NCBI GenBank assembly: GCA_900708905.1
Contig: CAADRB010000009.1
Location: 1,076,884 to 1,140,883, forward strand
Source: Hymenolepis diminuta
Taxonomy: Eukaryota; Platyhelminthes; Cestoda; Cyclophyllidea; Hymenolepididae
DNA length: 64,000 nt
Reading direction: 5' to 3'
A model generated the notes under the pieces. The model was not told the DNA's origin. It searched no databases and worked only from the letters and a program-made list of their open reading frames with translations. This document shows, in pieces, positions 53,125-64,000 of the stretch (within the stretch, counting starts at the first letter, position 1; the number at the start of each line of letters is the position of its first letter). The position numbers were made by a program, and so were the translations under genes.

Positions 53125-53240
53125 TGAATTACGTTCAAAATTGCGATGAATCATCAAATAAGCTTACACCTATACTTTGGCGGTCTACACAAAGACCGCC
53201 AAAAATTGTTATGCAAAACTCATTATACTCTATGTGTTTT
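53125..53240 (+). repeat. R1 dispersed repeat, copy D, with perfect hairpin
   Basis: It opens GAATTACGTTCAAAATTGCG, which fits the 5' end of copies A and C, then has CAAAGACCGCCAAA and TTATGCAAAACTC. An 11-base perfect stem (TTTGGCGGTCT 53176-53186, AGACCGCCAAA 53193-53203) with a 6-base loop sits where copy C also folds. The 3' half of the repeat is missing or decayed. Confidence 0.45.
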
Positions 53241-56200
53241 CCATATTCGTCTTACTTAAAATTCAGTCGCACTTCAGTTATTTGATTAGCAATAGGAGGA
53301 ATTAGTTTTCAGCCATCCTTCATACATTTATTTGAAAATAAATTATATTAAGGAGTTCGAAAAGTATGCAGTCGATTTACAGTATTCCTTAACTTTGTTT
53401 TCTTTGACAACTTATGAGAAAATCTTCCCAAAAAACTTATTTTATTTCTAGACTTTTGGTCTCAAATAAATAATTGGGATGGAAATGTCAACGATACCGT
53501 CGATTGATGATCTGAGATTGAAAAGTCGCGATTTGTTAAAATAGATTAGGAGCTTGTAGTGACAACCGATAAACGAGAAATGGGTTAGTCGTTCACCGGA
53601 TCGCTTGCCTCTTGCAATCAATAGTCCAAATGATGTTGAACTAAGAGCAAAAAAGGTAGTGTTGAATTCCGGTTATTTTTAAAATGATCACCCAATTTTG
53701 AAGGTCACATAGGAATGCTTTTCCTGCTTCTATGTCAACTTTCAGTTTTTATGCTTTTCGCTCAGTTGGTAAATAAAATTTACTTAAAATTAAAAGTGTA
53801 AACCAAGGTAAATTCAACCAAACTAGATCGAAAGGCTTACAGCAAATTTATTTAATTTATACCCACTTGCATTTTACACTTTTACTTCTGGCCTCTTTCA
53901 AATCTCTTTAAATTAGAGCAAGAAAGGAAGTGATCAATTTATCAGAAGTGACAAGTAGCAAAAAAGCGGAGAATGAATAGCACTCGGAAAAGAAAATCTA
54001 AGTGATTGGAATTGGAAAATTCATTCTTGAAGCGAAAGATTACCAGTGAGCCTTATCCACGATTAGCAACTTTTATCTAAGCTTTCATAGTTAGAGATAC
54101 TTGCGTGAAGTCCATGCAAGTGTAGTATAGTTTGATAAAGATTTGAGACAAATTGCTCAAGATGAATGGGTTGATTGCATTTACACCAATCAGTTCAAAT
54201 GCACCTTCAGGTAGCAGAAGAAATTAAGCACTCACTTTTTATAAAGCTGACTGTTGGCACTACTCCCACGTTTCGAGTTACACGGCTATTAGATCTGCCC
54301 CGATTTCATTCTGTTTCTAAATTGTCTATATTTCTCTCTCATCTGATTTTCATCAAATCTCTCTGCTTATCCATTTCCTGAAAAAAACGACCCGATGCGT
54401 TTTAATTCATTGTAATTCTAGAGAATATTTTGATTCACTGTTTATAATCTGATTTAAATATGAAAGGCAGGAAGCATATATAATCCAGAAACATACTGGC
54501 AGACTTTCGAATCCCTTTTTTTGTAAATTATCAACCTCTGTTTTTAATCTATTAATGGATTTAGGTTTTCTATTATTAAATTGGAAACCAAAACCACAGA
54601 GGGACAGGGAAAAATATAATTACTATATCAAATATAGAGGCAAACACTTAATTCTTTTGTTGTTTGTTAGAAAATAAGAATTATACAACTTCGTAAATAA
54701 TCCCAAGTTATTAAACAAATACCAAAACAGTTCGACAACAGGATTTTTATTTTTTTCAACTTGAAATGCCATATTTAATGCAAAAGTCATAAGTATGATT
54801 CAAGATGTGATGATGATGCAATCGCAATTAAGCCAAATAAAGTTTATTCAAAAGTGTGTATACGTTTGCTGGAATATTTCATCAAATAAGTTTCTGAAAT
54901 TTAGAATATAGATATCTCTCTTTTGAAACATGTTGAAATACTGTTTGAACATTCTTGGCGTTCAAATATCCCTCTGAAATTTTCTCCGCTTTTGAGTAGA
55001 TACAGTCTTTTAATTCTGTTTGAAGAGAGAGCTATAAATCTAATTTGGATTTCAAAGTTTTAAAAATGCTGTTAGTTACTTGAAACTAGTATTTATGTGC
55101 ACACATGTTATATCAAAATTCAGTGAAATGCAAAATTTTACTGAACGTTTGAAGATGAAATTTCGTTACTTACGGGACGGAGAAGTTCAATTGGAGACAA
55201 AGCTTTTGGATAAAAGGTAAATTTTTATTTATGCATTTAATTTTAGAAGATTGATAAGGAAAATCTGGTCTTAAATAATACGGATATTAAGTTAAATGTA
55301 ACAGATTGAATCCGATATCTTAGCCTAAATTATCTTTGGATAGGATTGCTCAGGACGGAAAATGAGCTTTGTTTTAGCTCACATTTAGCGGCACTGACCA
55401 AAACATTTAAGAGACTTAGTCTTGATGAACAATTTAGGAGTTCTGAAGGCAACAAAAGTACAACAACCTTCTTTTTGTCCCTTTAAACGCATATTTGATT
55501 TATCTAGTGATCATGCAGACAGGATTTTGGGACTAGTTGTTGCATGAGTATGGAAAGTTCAAAGGTAAGTCGTGGTGAACGACTTTACGCATGGAGGATT
55601 CCAAAGAGTGCGTAAAATCCGTTACTTTAGCATTATCTCTGAAGGATAATGGATGTCTGAACTATAATTGTAGTTTGAAGCACCTTAAGAAACGTAAAAA
55701 TGAAGATTGAGTAGAACTTTTAGAATAATTTAGAGATAAATTAATAGTAAATTTGTTTGAAACATCAGGAGATAATTTTGCCCAATTTTTATGAAAAGAA
55801 CTTTATTTATGCGGATAAACTCTCAAAATTTTGCATACTGCTGAGTACTCCACTGTTTCTTGAGATGCCAAAGGTATTTATGTCGTCGGTATTATAGAAA
55901 TAATCACTTGTTATATCCTTATTATCATTGGAAATAGCCACAATTCTCCGAACTGAACTACAACAAAGAATTACAGTAATGGTAGACTTTGCCTCAAAAC
56001 ACTGTGAAGCAACAACCCAGAAATTTAGCTCATTTTAATAATTGTACAGTATATGTAAATAATTATCAATAAGATCGTCACTTTTATTTTTTCGATAAAA
56101 GTATTCATTTTTATCCAACAGGGGTATTATTAAAATCGGAGATTACAAAAAATATACCACCATATCCAAGCATTAACCATTAAATATTTTGCGCATATTT

Positions 56201-59200
56201 AATGGATGAAGCACTTTGATTTAATTCGAATATGGCTTAGGTATATGAAAACCCAACACATATGGAATACTTTCATCTTCAATATGGACTTTATGGAACG
56301 TTAAAATATTGTAGGTGTGCTGAAAACTTAACCCACAAAAGCTCACTGTGTTTAAATGAACAATAAATGGGTTTCAATTTGATTACTTATAAAGAGTTTT
56401 AGATGTTTAAAGCTGTAAGCAAGGCAATTTCTCTAAATTTTCCAGAAAAAGTACAAGGATTTATTGTGTACTATTATTATTTTCAAAGTTTAGTGACTTA
56501 GGGAATAATTTTAAAAAATGAGCGATTATTAAACACTTTCGTTTTAGTATAAATATTTATCGCTAACTGATACTTTCAAAAATTCAATGCTTGGACTAAG
56601 ATGGAGAAGCAAATTGCTCGATTGAAATTCGTCGAAATTGAGAAAAAACTTCAATGAGGAAGATGTGAATTTAGGAAAAATCCGAAACTGGGAGTCTTTG
56701 TTAATAAATATGTTATGTTTACTGGAAAATAATTGAAAAGGGCATGATGAAATAAAAGGTTATGAGTATGATTTCAAAAAAACAGACTATTTTGTAAAAC
56801 AGCGGTGTTGCATTAATGAATGACACTAAGGTTAACGGTGCAGATTTTAATAAGAAATACTGTTATGATTTGAAATGGATGACTTCCAAGTCAGGAGTAT
56901 AATGAAAATGAAATTAGAAAAGAAATCGTATCTCGTTTAATTACTCAAAATAATGCAGCCCATAATATCGAGGATTCTAAATGTTAAATGACAAACAAAT
57001 CGAAATGAAGGATTTAATTCAATATTTTTTGCAAATTTGAAGTCTCTACAAATATGTTTTTACAGAGAGTATCGATATATCTGTCTTGAAGAGATGAGTT
57101 AAGTCACTTGTATTATTAGAAACAGTTAAGTGATAACCGAGAGGCCATCCCAACCGATTAAATAAAATTGGTGGAGTATCAAACGAAAGATAGAATTCTA
57201 GATCATATTTGTCTATGGAATTTAACTTAATACGCAGTTCTGATGCCTGTTAACTATTGGTGATGTAGCAAATTAAAATAAATCTAATTTAAATAACTGC
57301 TGGAGATCAAAATTACTTTGTAAAATTTTCAAATAAAAGACAATTAACAAATAAATCAATTATCTGCTCTTGGCATTCCGATGGGGAACCGTTGGGATGA
57401 TATAAATATCTCAAGCTTATCAACTATTGAGCAAACTCTTAGCATGGACATAAATTTACTCAAAAATCTAGTAATACATTTTTTTGAAATTGGACGTATG
57501 GAATATTAAAACAAGACTATATCCACTAAGTTAAAGCCGAATAACTTTTGAGTTCCGAATTTAAAAAAATCAGAACTATTTTGGTATCCTTAATTAATTA
57601 AAAATTCTACTTGATCATCTACATTCACCACTTATTGGACTAACCCACTATTTCCTGTGTTCAGACGCTTTGTATGATCAAAAGCTGTATGTGGGACACA
57701 TTTCGATTATTTCAAAAAATTAGAAATGAAATTGATTTTACTCAACCTTTTTCAATGAATGATTTTTCGTACAAACCTTCAATGAAGGAACGCTTATTAA
57801 CCACTTCATTCGCAATCTATTTTCTCTTTCCCGTAATATTTCACCATCGCAAAGCGTAAACAGAACATTTTAAACAAAGTGCTCGAGTTGGAATGTGGTA
57901 AAGTGGCAAAATGACTGGCGAGAAAGATGAAATGTAGGATAAATTACTGGAGGAAAAAATTTTATTTGTAGGACATTTATAGAAATGGATATTAAAATTC
58001 AGCAGAAACTATATTAATAAACATTCAAAATGACGATAAAACACTTTAAACATGGTTAAATAGCCTACTAATTGGAAATATTTAGAGTATTTCTTATAAT
58101 GAGGTGAGAGAAAAATGAAATAAAGTGTAAAGTAGTTTGATAGAAAATCCGTTCCTATTTAGTGGTAGTTACTGATCCGATCGGGTCCTCATCTTAAAAT
58201 GAAACCCATAGTTTTAATGAGGATTGATGAGAAATCCGATTTCAAAGATTGTGAAAGATTAGGCCTTAAATCGAAGCGCCACGAATTCTAAAAAGCTGAA
58301 ATCAATTATCTTAATTGTCTTTACCTCAAAGTATTATATATCAGAATTAACATATATCTATCTCTTAGAAATTTTTAAAAATATGACTCTCAGTTATTGA
58401 AGAAATAAGATGAACAACCTTGAATAGATTCATGAAACCAAGTAATACCAGCATACGCTATCCAATCCTAGTAGAACAGTAGAACAAGAGACACTTGGAA
58501 CAATGACAAAAGAAAGTTGGAGAGAAACTCGAATTTTCCCGGAATAATATTTTTTCGGAACTTATATAATCATAATAGATAGATTTTTATTTACTGTTTA
58601 ATAAGAATGTTGCGATTTGTTATGAATGCACCATACTGGCCAAAGTTGAGGTCATTTGCATAAATTTATTATCATAATCACTATTATTTTCATATATTGT
58701 TATTCAGACCAAAGAAATTTAGTGTAAATTAGGTTGCAAATAATCATAATCAAATTTTCGTGTGAGGCAATGTAAATTTCTGATTTCTTTTCTCAAATGG
58801 CTCAAGAATGACGGAATCACTGCTGATTAGAAATCATGCTTCAAAAGAATCAAAGATATTCTCATAAAAGGATCATCATTTACTGTGTCCTTTTGTCCGC
58901 TTAAAGTGTACACCGCTTTACTCTTTGATCGCAAATGGATAATGTGGCCAGGGAAACAATTATAACAATTGTTCCAGCTCTCAAAAGAAAGAGCATATTG
59001 AAAAGTATCGAATATTTCCACTCACTAAAAGGATACATTGAAGCTTATAATATTTAACATTTTACCTTTCAAATTTGTATATATATATATATATATAAGT
59101 TTAACTTATATGACTTTTCATCTAATAGGGCTAAATTAGTTTTTAAGAAGGAATTAATGGAAATAAAAGTTATCTCATTCTGCCCGGGAAATTATACACG

Positions 59201-59660
59201 TTGGGCTAATCAATAGATAACAGTAGTACGAACAATTACTAAATATATATGAAATACAAGGAAATATGATTAAACACGCTTAAGTTTAAGCATTCCCGAA
59301 GGAAGCACATGCTGTTTTTTACTTTCCGTCCGATAAATTAATTGGTTCCACACCCCCACCGCTTATTTCCTGCAACTCAAATTTGTAAATCCTATCTTAA
59401 TTCTCTCTTATTCTCTACACTAGTCCATTATATTCCTGCTCTTCACCTAACTATAGGTCTTGTGACCTGAAAAGTCTGTTGTATTTTGCTAGCCTCTTGG
59501 AGTATCATCAGATTTTCAAGAAAATATCTCTAAGTCTAACTTGGTCGAGCTCCTAAAACCAGTTTTTGGTGTTTCGAACCGGGCACCACGACCGGCTGTG
59601 GTGTTTCTTTCGAATTCAAGTTGTTATCACCGATATTAAGCCAGTGTCTACCATTTTATC
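53241..59660. other. Non-genic AT-rich DNA
   Basis: No gene is recognised. Competing hairpins near 55565-55616 are described in the findings. A (TA)n microsatellite lies at about 59079-59097. Confidence 0.4.
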
Positions 59661-59912
59661 TCGTAGTTAACTACATATTAGATGACGTCGTAGTAATCGC
59701 AATTGATATACAGTTTTTTAACATGCATTCTGAATATAAATGTAAAATTTGCATTCTGGCAGCTCAGGATTGATAATTATCATTCAGGGCGTTTATTTAT
59801 TACAACTACTAAATATGCTTCTAGGGGTCTCGATTTTGTGACTTCTAACATAGCCGACTTAGGCGAGACAGCATGTCATCAAATGTATGGGAAATCATTT
59901 ATTTTAAAATAA
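59661..59912 (+). pseudogene. Possible retrotransposon reverse-transcriptase debris
   Basis: Two motifs resemble the polymerase core of Ty3/Gypsy-type reverse transcriptases. KFAFWQLRID with a following FITTTKYA (about 59742-59814) recalls the first catalytic-Asp block, although the Asp that should precede it is absent. NYILDDVVVIA (about 59669-59700, a different frame) recalls the YxDD block. In a real enzyme the YxDD block lies downstream of the other. Here the order is reversed and stop codons separate them. So this is rearranged debris at best, and possibly coincidence. No LTR, primer-binding site, protease or integrase motif is seen nearby. Confidence 0.25.
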
Positions 59913-62900
59913 TTAAAAAAAGACCTTCTGAAAAACGATGCACAAATAGAACTGATATAAAAAGATGAGTTTCTTAATTATTATATTGTCATAAATATCT
60001 AACCAATATCCAACTACACCAAATGTTTAATATTTTTGCAGTTAGCTTTACTAGCTTCGAATTTTGGATTTTCTTCTCTTGAATATCTCGTGGGTTTATT
60101 CGCAACTGCTGACATTTATCTCTCAGGAAATCTGTTTTCCTGCCATTTGATTTCCAAACGTCCAAATATGCGACCGTTACTACCACCAAAATGATAACAC
60201 CATTAGAAGCTTGACAGATACAACTGTTTTCTAAGACACTCATCTTTCCCGTCCAGCTTACCAAAACGTGAGTGCTTCTCCCTGTATTAGCATTGCCATT
60301 CCTAAAGTTTCTAGGTTAATAGTGCAAGACAGTATTTTTTTCTGAATTCTAGGGAGTGGTCAGAAGAATGTGGAGAACGGGATGACTTTCAATGTCAGAA
60401 AGAGTTTGAATAAAATGCAGATGGTGAATACAACAGAATGTAAATATAAAATCTCAAAGAAAACTTTATTTTCTAGGGACCGTAATATTTACACAGTTTA
60501 CAGCTATCATCGACACCAGTTGGATGCAAACTGATAGAATTGAGATTGACGTTTATGATATTTGGGGTATTTGACTAGTCCGGATTTTGACTGTCCAACA
60601 CACGGCCCCCTGGGGTGGTGACTGTCAAGGCTTGGCAATGAGAATATAAACATGAAGCTTCACACATAAAGGGCGATGTTAGTGAGTGATTATTTTGTCA
60701 AGAAACTGTTATAGGAGTCAACATTATTCATTGAGACGGGGGAGAGGGAAATTTTGTGGACAAATGCCTCACTTCGGGAGCATTAATTGGAAACATGGAC
60801 ACATGCCATCATGGTTGTGAATACTTCTACAATAAGTCCAATGAGTCATTAATCAAAAGCTTATTTCAAGATGGAAAGAGATCTGTCAATCATTTCTTCC
60901 CCCTCCCCAGTAGAGTAAATAGAACCCGTCAGTTGTGAAGTTCTTACTGACAAAATGACAGAGCTCTAATCCTTTATAGGTAAGACCACAAGACTACACA
61001 ACTTATAATCCATGATTATACAAGCAACACAGTTGATTTATTGCGATTTTAGAAGTAGAAGTAGAGGAAGAATGATTCACTGCTGTAATGGAGGAAATAA
61101 TGAAGGCAACGAATTAGTGGATTTTTTTCCTACAGATATGATGACGGAATAAGTCCCGCAACCAAATCACATATGCTTTACATTTCTAGATATATGGCAA
61201 ACTAGAATTGGTTTAGAAAGTACGCAATAATGAATATACAAATAAATTTATGCATTCATTCTTTTAAATCCTCATCCAATCCAACAGATCGATATATATA
61301 ATCATCGGCAAGCTTCAGAATGTTCCACTATCAATTATCCCTTTTCACGGTCAAATCTTCCAATTAACTCCGACTAACTTTTGAATAAATGAAAATTGTA
61401 TCTGTCATATAAATTACATATATGATGACTTAATAAGAGTAATGCAGTTATATTAAATGCATGAGTGTAAAATGCATTTCCCAACATTAATAAGTTGATT
61501 TTAGTTCCCTTTAAACACAAAAATTTTAATGAGTCTTCTCCAAATATTTTAAACGGCTTTTAGCATTAACTGTATTCAAAGATCAAATTAAAGTTTAGAG
61601 CCTTCTATTGTTAATTATTTGAAAGCATATTTCTTTAATTACCAGCTTACAAATTAAACTATAGATTAAACGAATTTCGCAAACAGAAAAAAAGTTAATT
61701 GACATCATTCAGGGAGGAAAATCCGGTTTTCCTGGACTGTTTGATTGCTGAAACCTTAATATATCTCAAAAACCTGCTAATTGACGAAATATTTTCAGAT
61801 ACAACGACAGTTTTTTCACTAAATTCAGCGATAAGGTGACAATAATCGGTTTAAATTCAGGCAGTAACAAAACTTTGTATTAATCTAAGTAGCGGTGGCT
61901 ATTCATATGAGATCAATTCACTGGATTATTAACATTACATTTCTTTCCTATGTATCTTATTGACATAAGCAATAGTGAGAAATACAATCCAAACTTTCCG
62001 ACATCAAATCCACTTTCAGCTAAATAACTACAATCAAAGCTCGTAGTCCGATTTTTATTAACACCTTTCTAATTAGCAAGGTACACTCTGTATCTTTAAA
62101 TGCGCAAACTGGGTGGATTCACCAATAATAATAAAAGGTTCATGCGAATTGTATTCATACCAACATGCACCTAATAAGTATTAATCAAGGAAAATACAAT
62201 TATGGTAAAACTTATTCTTCCCACGCTGAAGTTTTCTCCTGATCTCATCTTCACTGCCTTTGAAATTGAAGACCGACAGACAGTAGGCAGGGACGGCTTA
62301 TCGCAACCCCTCATCTACCTTTCAGTTAAAACAACAGAAAACCAAAGAATTTACATGCCTATCCCTTTATTTAAACACTCATATGATACTGGCATTCCCG
62401 TCTTGGTCTAGTTGATGGAAGCACACTGATAAACACGCGCGTGATGTTTTGAGGATTGGCCAATAAAAGTTGATTAGCGTTAGTGCTAGTTGACACCTGA
62501 GAACGAGTATTTTCGTGTCCGAAAATTATTTTAGTTTTATTAATTTATTCACACACAGAAGTTATCACATTTCTGTGAAAAGCCAAGACCGACTGGTCTA
62601 GCGTTTCGTTTTTGGGTTGACTTTTTGTTAGCTGTAAACTGGGTGTTATCATTTCACTCCATGATGAGGATGAAAGAAAATAACTCGCGTTAACTGTGAT
62701 TATTATGTGTACTTTAACAACCATTAATCATTATGTTTTAAAAATATTGTCCCATTTTAAGATATTGCAATCAATAGTAATTTATACAATGATAATAAAT
62801 TATATAAATAACTAAATAACCAGTTATTTTAAGGTTCTGTTGAGTAGGTTGCAGAAAATATCAGGTGGGGAAGAATGCAATTTGAAGTTTTCGATTCTGA

Positions 62901-63055
62901 TAATTAAATATTTACTTTTGCTCAAATTAGAATTGGGACTTAGTATTCAAGGAATTTTAGGACGTCATTTTTGAAATGAGTTTAGATTTTGCAGTTTTAG
63001 AATAAGGAAACTCATTTGGCTTTAGTTTTCAATAATGAAAGTTTTTAGTAGTATA
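59913..63055. other. Non-genic AT-rich DNA
   Basis: No secure gene. A 69-codon frame from ATG 62202 and a minus-strand frame near 60.0-60.25 kb (listed separately) are the only protein-like stretches. Confidence 0.4.
59989..60240 (-). CDS. Candidate small single-pass membrane protein (83 aa), unrecognised
   Basis: From an ATG at about 60240, the frame gives MSVLENSCICQASNG, then a hydrophobic stretch GVIILVVVTVAYLDVW (about residues 15-30) that could span a membrane. A basic, helix-prone segment follows (RDKCQQLRINPRDIQEKKIQ), then the stop. The layout, a short N-terminus with one membrane segment and a charged tail, is that of many small anchored proteins. I recognise no family. No promoter or splice site clearly supports it, and a donor-like GTAAGC lies just upstream of the ATG. 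Confidence 0.2.
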   Translation of the reverse strand, partial: SVLENSCICQASNGVIILVVVTVAYLDVWKSNGRKTDFLRDKCQQLRINPRDIQEKKIQNSKLVKLTAKILNIWCSWILVRYL

Positions 63056-64000
63056 TCAGGTTGTAACAGAAGTTCTGCCCATCTTTTAAATTTGAATCAA
63101 AGTGAAAATCTTGTCAAAATACATTTATTTTGTGTTCAATATAGTCACTATTTCTATTAGTTACATCTTTTCATCTTGTCATAAATGTTCCGATTCCTTC
63201 TTCATAGAATTTAGCCAGTTTGGACTCAAAACAAGAAGCTAACTTCTTCATTTCCACCTCTTCTCTTGAAGTAAGTCTTTGAAATCCCATTAAATGATTC
63301 TGTAAGCTCCTGAAAAGATGAAAATCAGTTGGTGCAAGAGAAGATGGGGAGAATATGATGGATGTGCATGACTTCCCGGCCACATTCTTCAACAAGATTT
63401 TTGGTTGCTCTGGAAGTGTGACGTTTAGCATTGTGATGGTGCAAAATCACTCCTTTTCGATTGATCAAAGAAGGCCGTTTTTCGTGCCGTCAACTGCTTT
63501 TAAACGAGTTAGCTGCTGACAGTGAACTTCACATGTTATTGGTTGATTGTCACCCATTAGTTCATAATAAACAATTCCACCCACCATCCAATCCCATCAT
63601 ACACACAAAAGAATTTTGTTCGGGTGCAGTCCACTTCTGAGTTTGGAAGTGGAATTGGATTTGAGCCACTATCTTTTATGTTTAACAATGCTGTAAAGGA
63701 TCCACCACTTCTCGTCGTTGTCAGTTATGATTCGGTCTAAAAAAGGTGCCTGAAGTTCAGTTCACGAGAAGGCAGTGAAGCACAAGAGGTCACACACTGT
63801 TGCTTGTTGATTTCTGACAAATCGTGTGGGGGAGGGGGCATTTTCCAGCCTTTGAGACTTTGAAAGCCAAGTCTTTTCATTTCCCCACATATGGTCATAA
63901 GGCGGCTTACGTGAAAGGTTTTGCACAGTTCTCTAGTAGTGCAGGTTGGATTTTCATCAGTGGCAACTTACAATTGCTCAGAATGGAGTTTATTTGAGCA
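63056..64000 (-). mobile_element. Mariner transposon relic, cut by the window edge
   Basis: A terminal inverted repeat opens with TCAGGTTGTAACAGAAGTTC at 63056, preceded by TA at 63054-63055, the mariner target. The minus strand encodes a decayed mariner transposase. Visible motifs in order are NDEKWWILY (about 63693-63719), GLHPNKILLCV, VYYELM, HHNAKRHTSRAT (about 63406-63441), LAPTDFHLFRSLQNHLMGF (about 63290-63345) and a C-terminal DYIEHK. Premature stops and frameshifts interrupt the frame repeatedly, for example KR-stop-WLK and CV-stop-WDW. The second catalytic Asp (HDNA in active enzymes) is His here, and the third (in SPDLAP) is lost. The 86-codon frame at 63171-63431 is one intact piece. 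The 5' end and the other inverted repeat lie beyond 64000. Confidence 0.88.

Noticed and set aside
1..64000. CRISPR arrays, bacterial operons, rRNA genes
   Set aside because: None seen. Composition, splicing and the MXD gene show that this is animal nuclear DNA.

Overview
This is a stretch of AT-rich animal nuclear DNA. It has no operons, ribosome-binding sites or tight gene packing. The one secure gene is a spliced bHLH-leucine-zipper factor of the animal MXD (MAD) family, so the window is metazoan. Short introns (43, 84 and 94 bases, plus one of 469), high AT content, a mariner relic and several decayed repeat families suggest a small-genome invertebrate. A parasitic flatworm is my best guess, but nothing in the sequence proves it. 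A 52-base run of N at 41570-41621 marks an assembly gap.

Layout. 1-13.6 kb: mostly unique AT-rich DNA with one SINE-like copy near 2.4 kb and another near 11.4 kb, three copies of an undescribed dispersed repeat (here called R1) at 3.9, 6.3 and 8.4 kb, and a weak two-exon candidate at 3.0-3.2 kb. 13.6-17.7 kb: the MXD locus on the minus strand. It has a GC-elevated, strand-asymmetric 3' flank, five coding exons (15217-16875) giving 322 residues, and a 5' flank with CCAAT boxes and CACGTG E-boxes. 17.7-41.6 kb: gene-poor DNA with a palindrome-rich island at 20.5-20.8 kb, a TATA-containing GC-rich island at 25.4-25.7 kb, more R1 copies (27.2, 39.5 kb), SINE-like copies (29.9, 33.8 kb) and paired hairpins at 35.3 kb. 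41.6-64 kb: similar desert with two short divergent coding-like frames at 44.2-44.6 kb, a SINE-like copy at 46.2 kb, an R1 copy with a perfect hairpin at 53.2 kb, possible reverse-transcriptase debris at 59.7 kb, and a dead mariner transposon from 63056 to the window end.

Function. The MXD protein carries all parts expected of a MAX-dependent repressor: an N-terminal SIN3-interaction helix, an E-box-reading basic region, the helix-loop-helix and a leucine zipper. The E-box in its own first intron and two more upstream allow self-regulation by the MAX network. This is an inference. Nothing else in the window can be tied functionally to it. Most open frames of 60-100 codons here are what AT-rich DNA yields by chance, and they are left out unless something else supports them.
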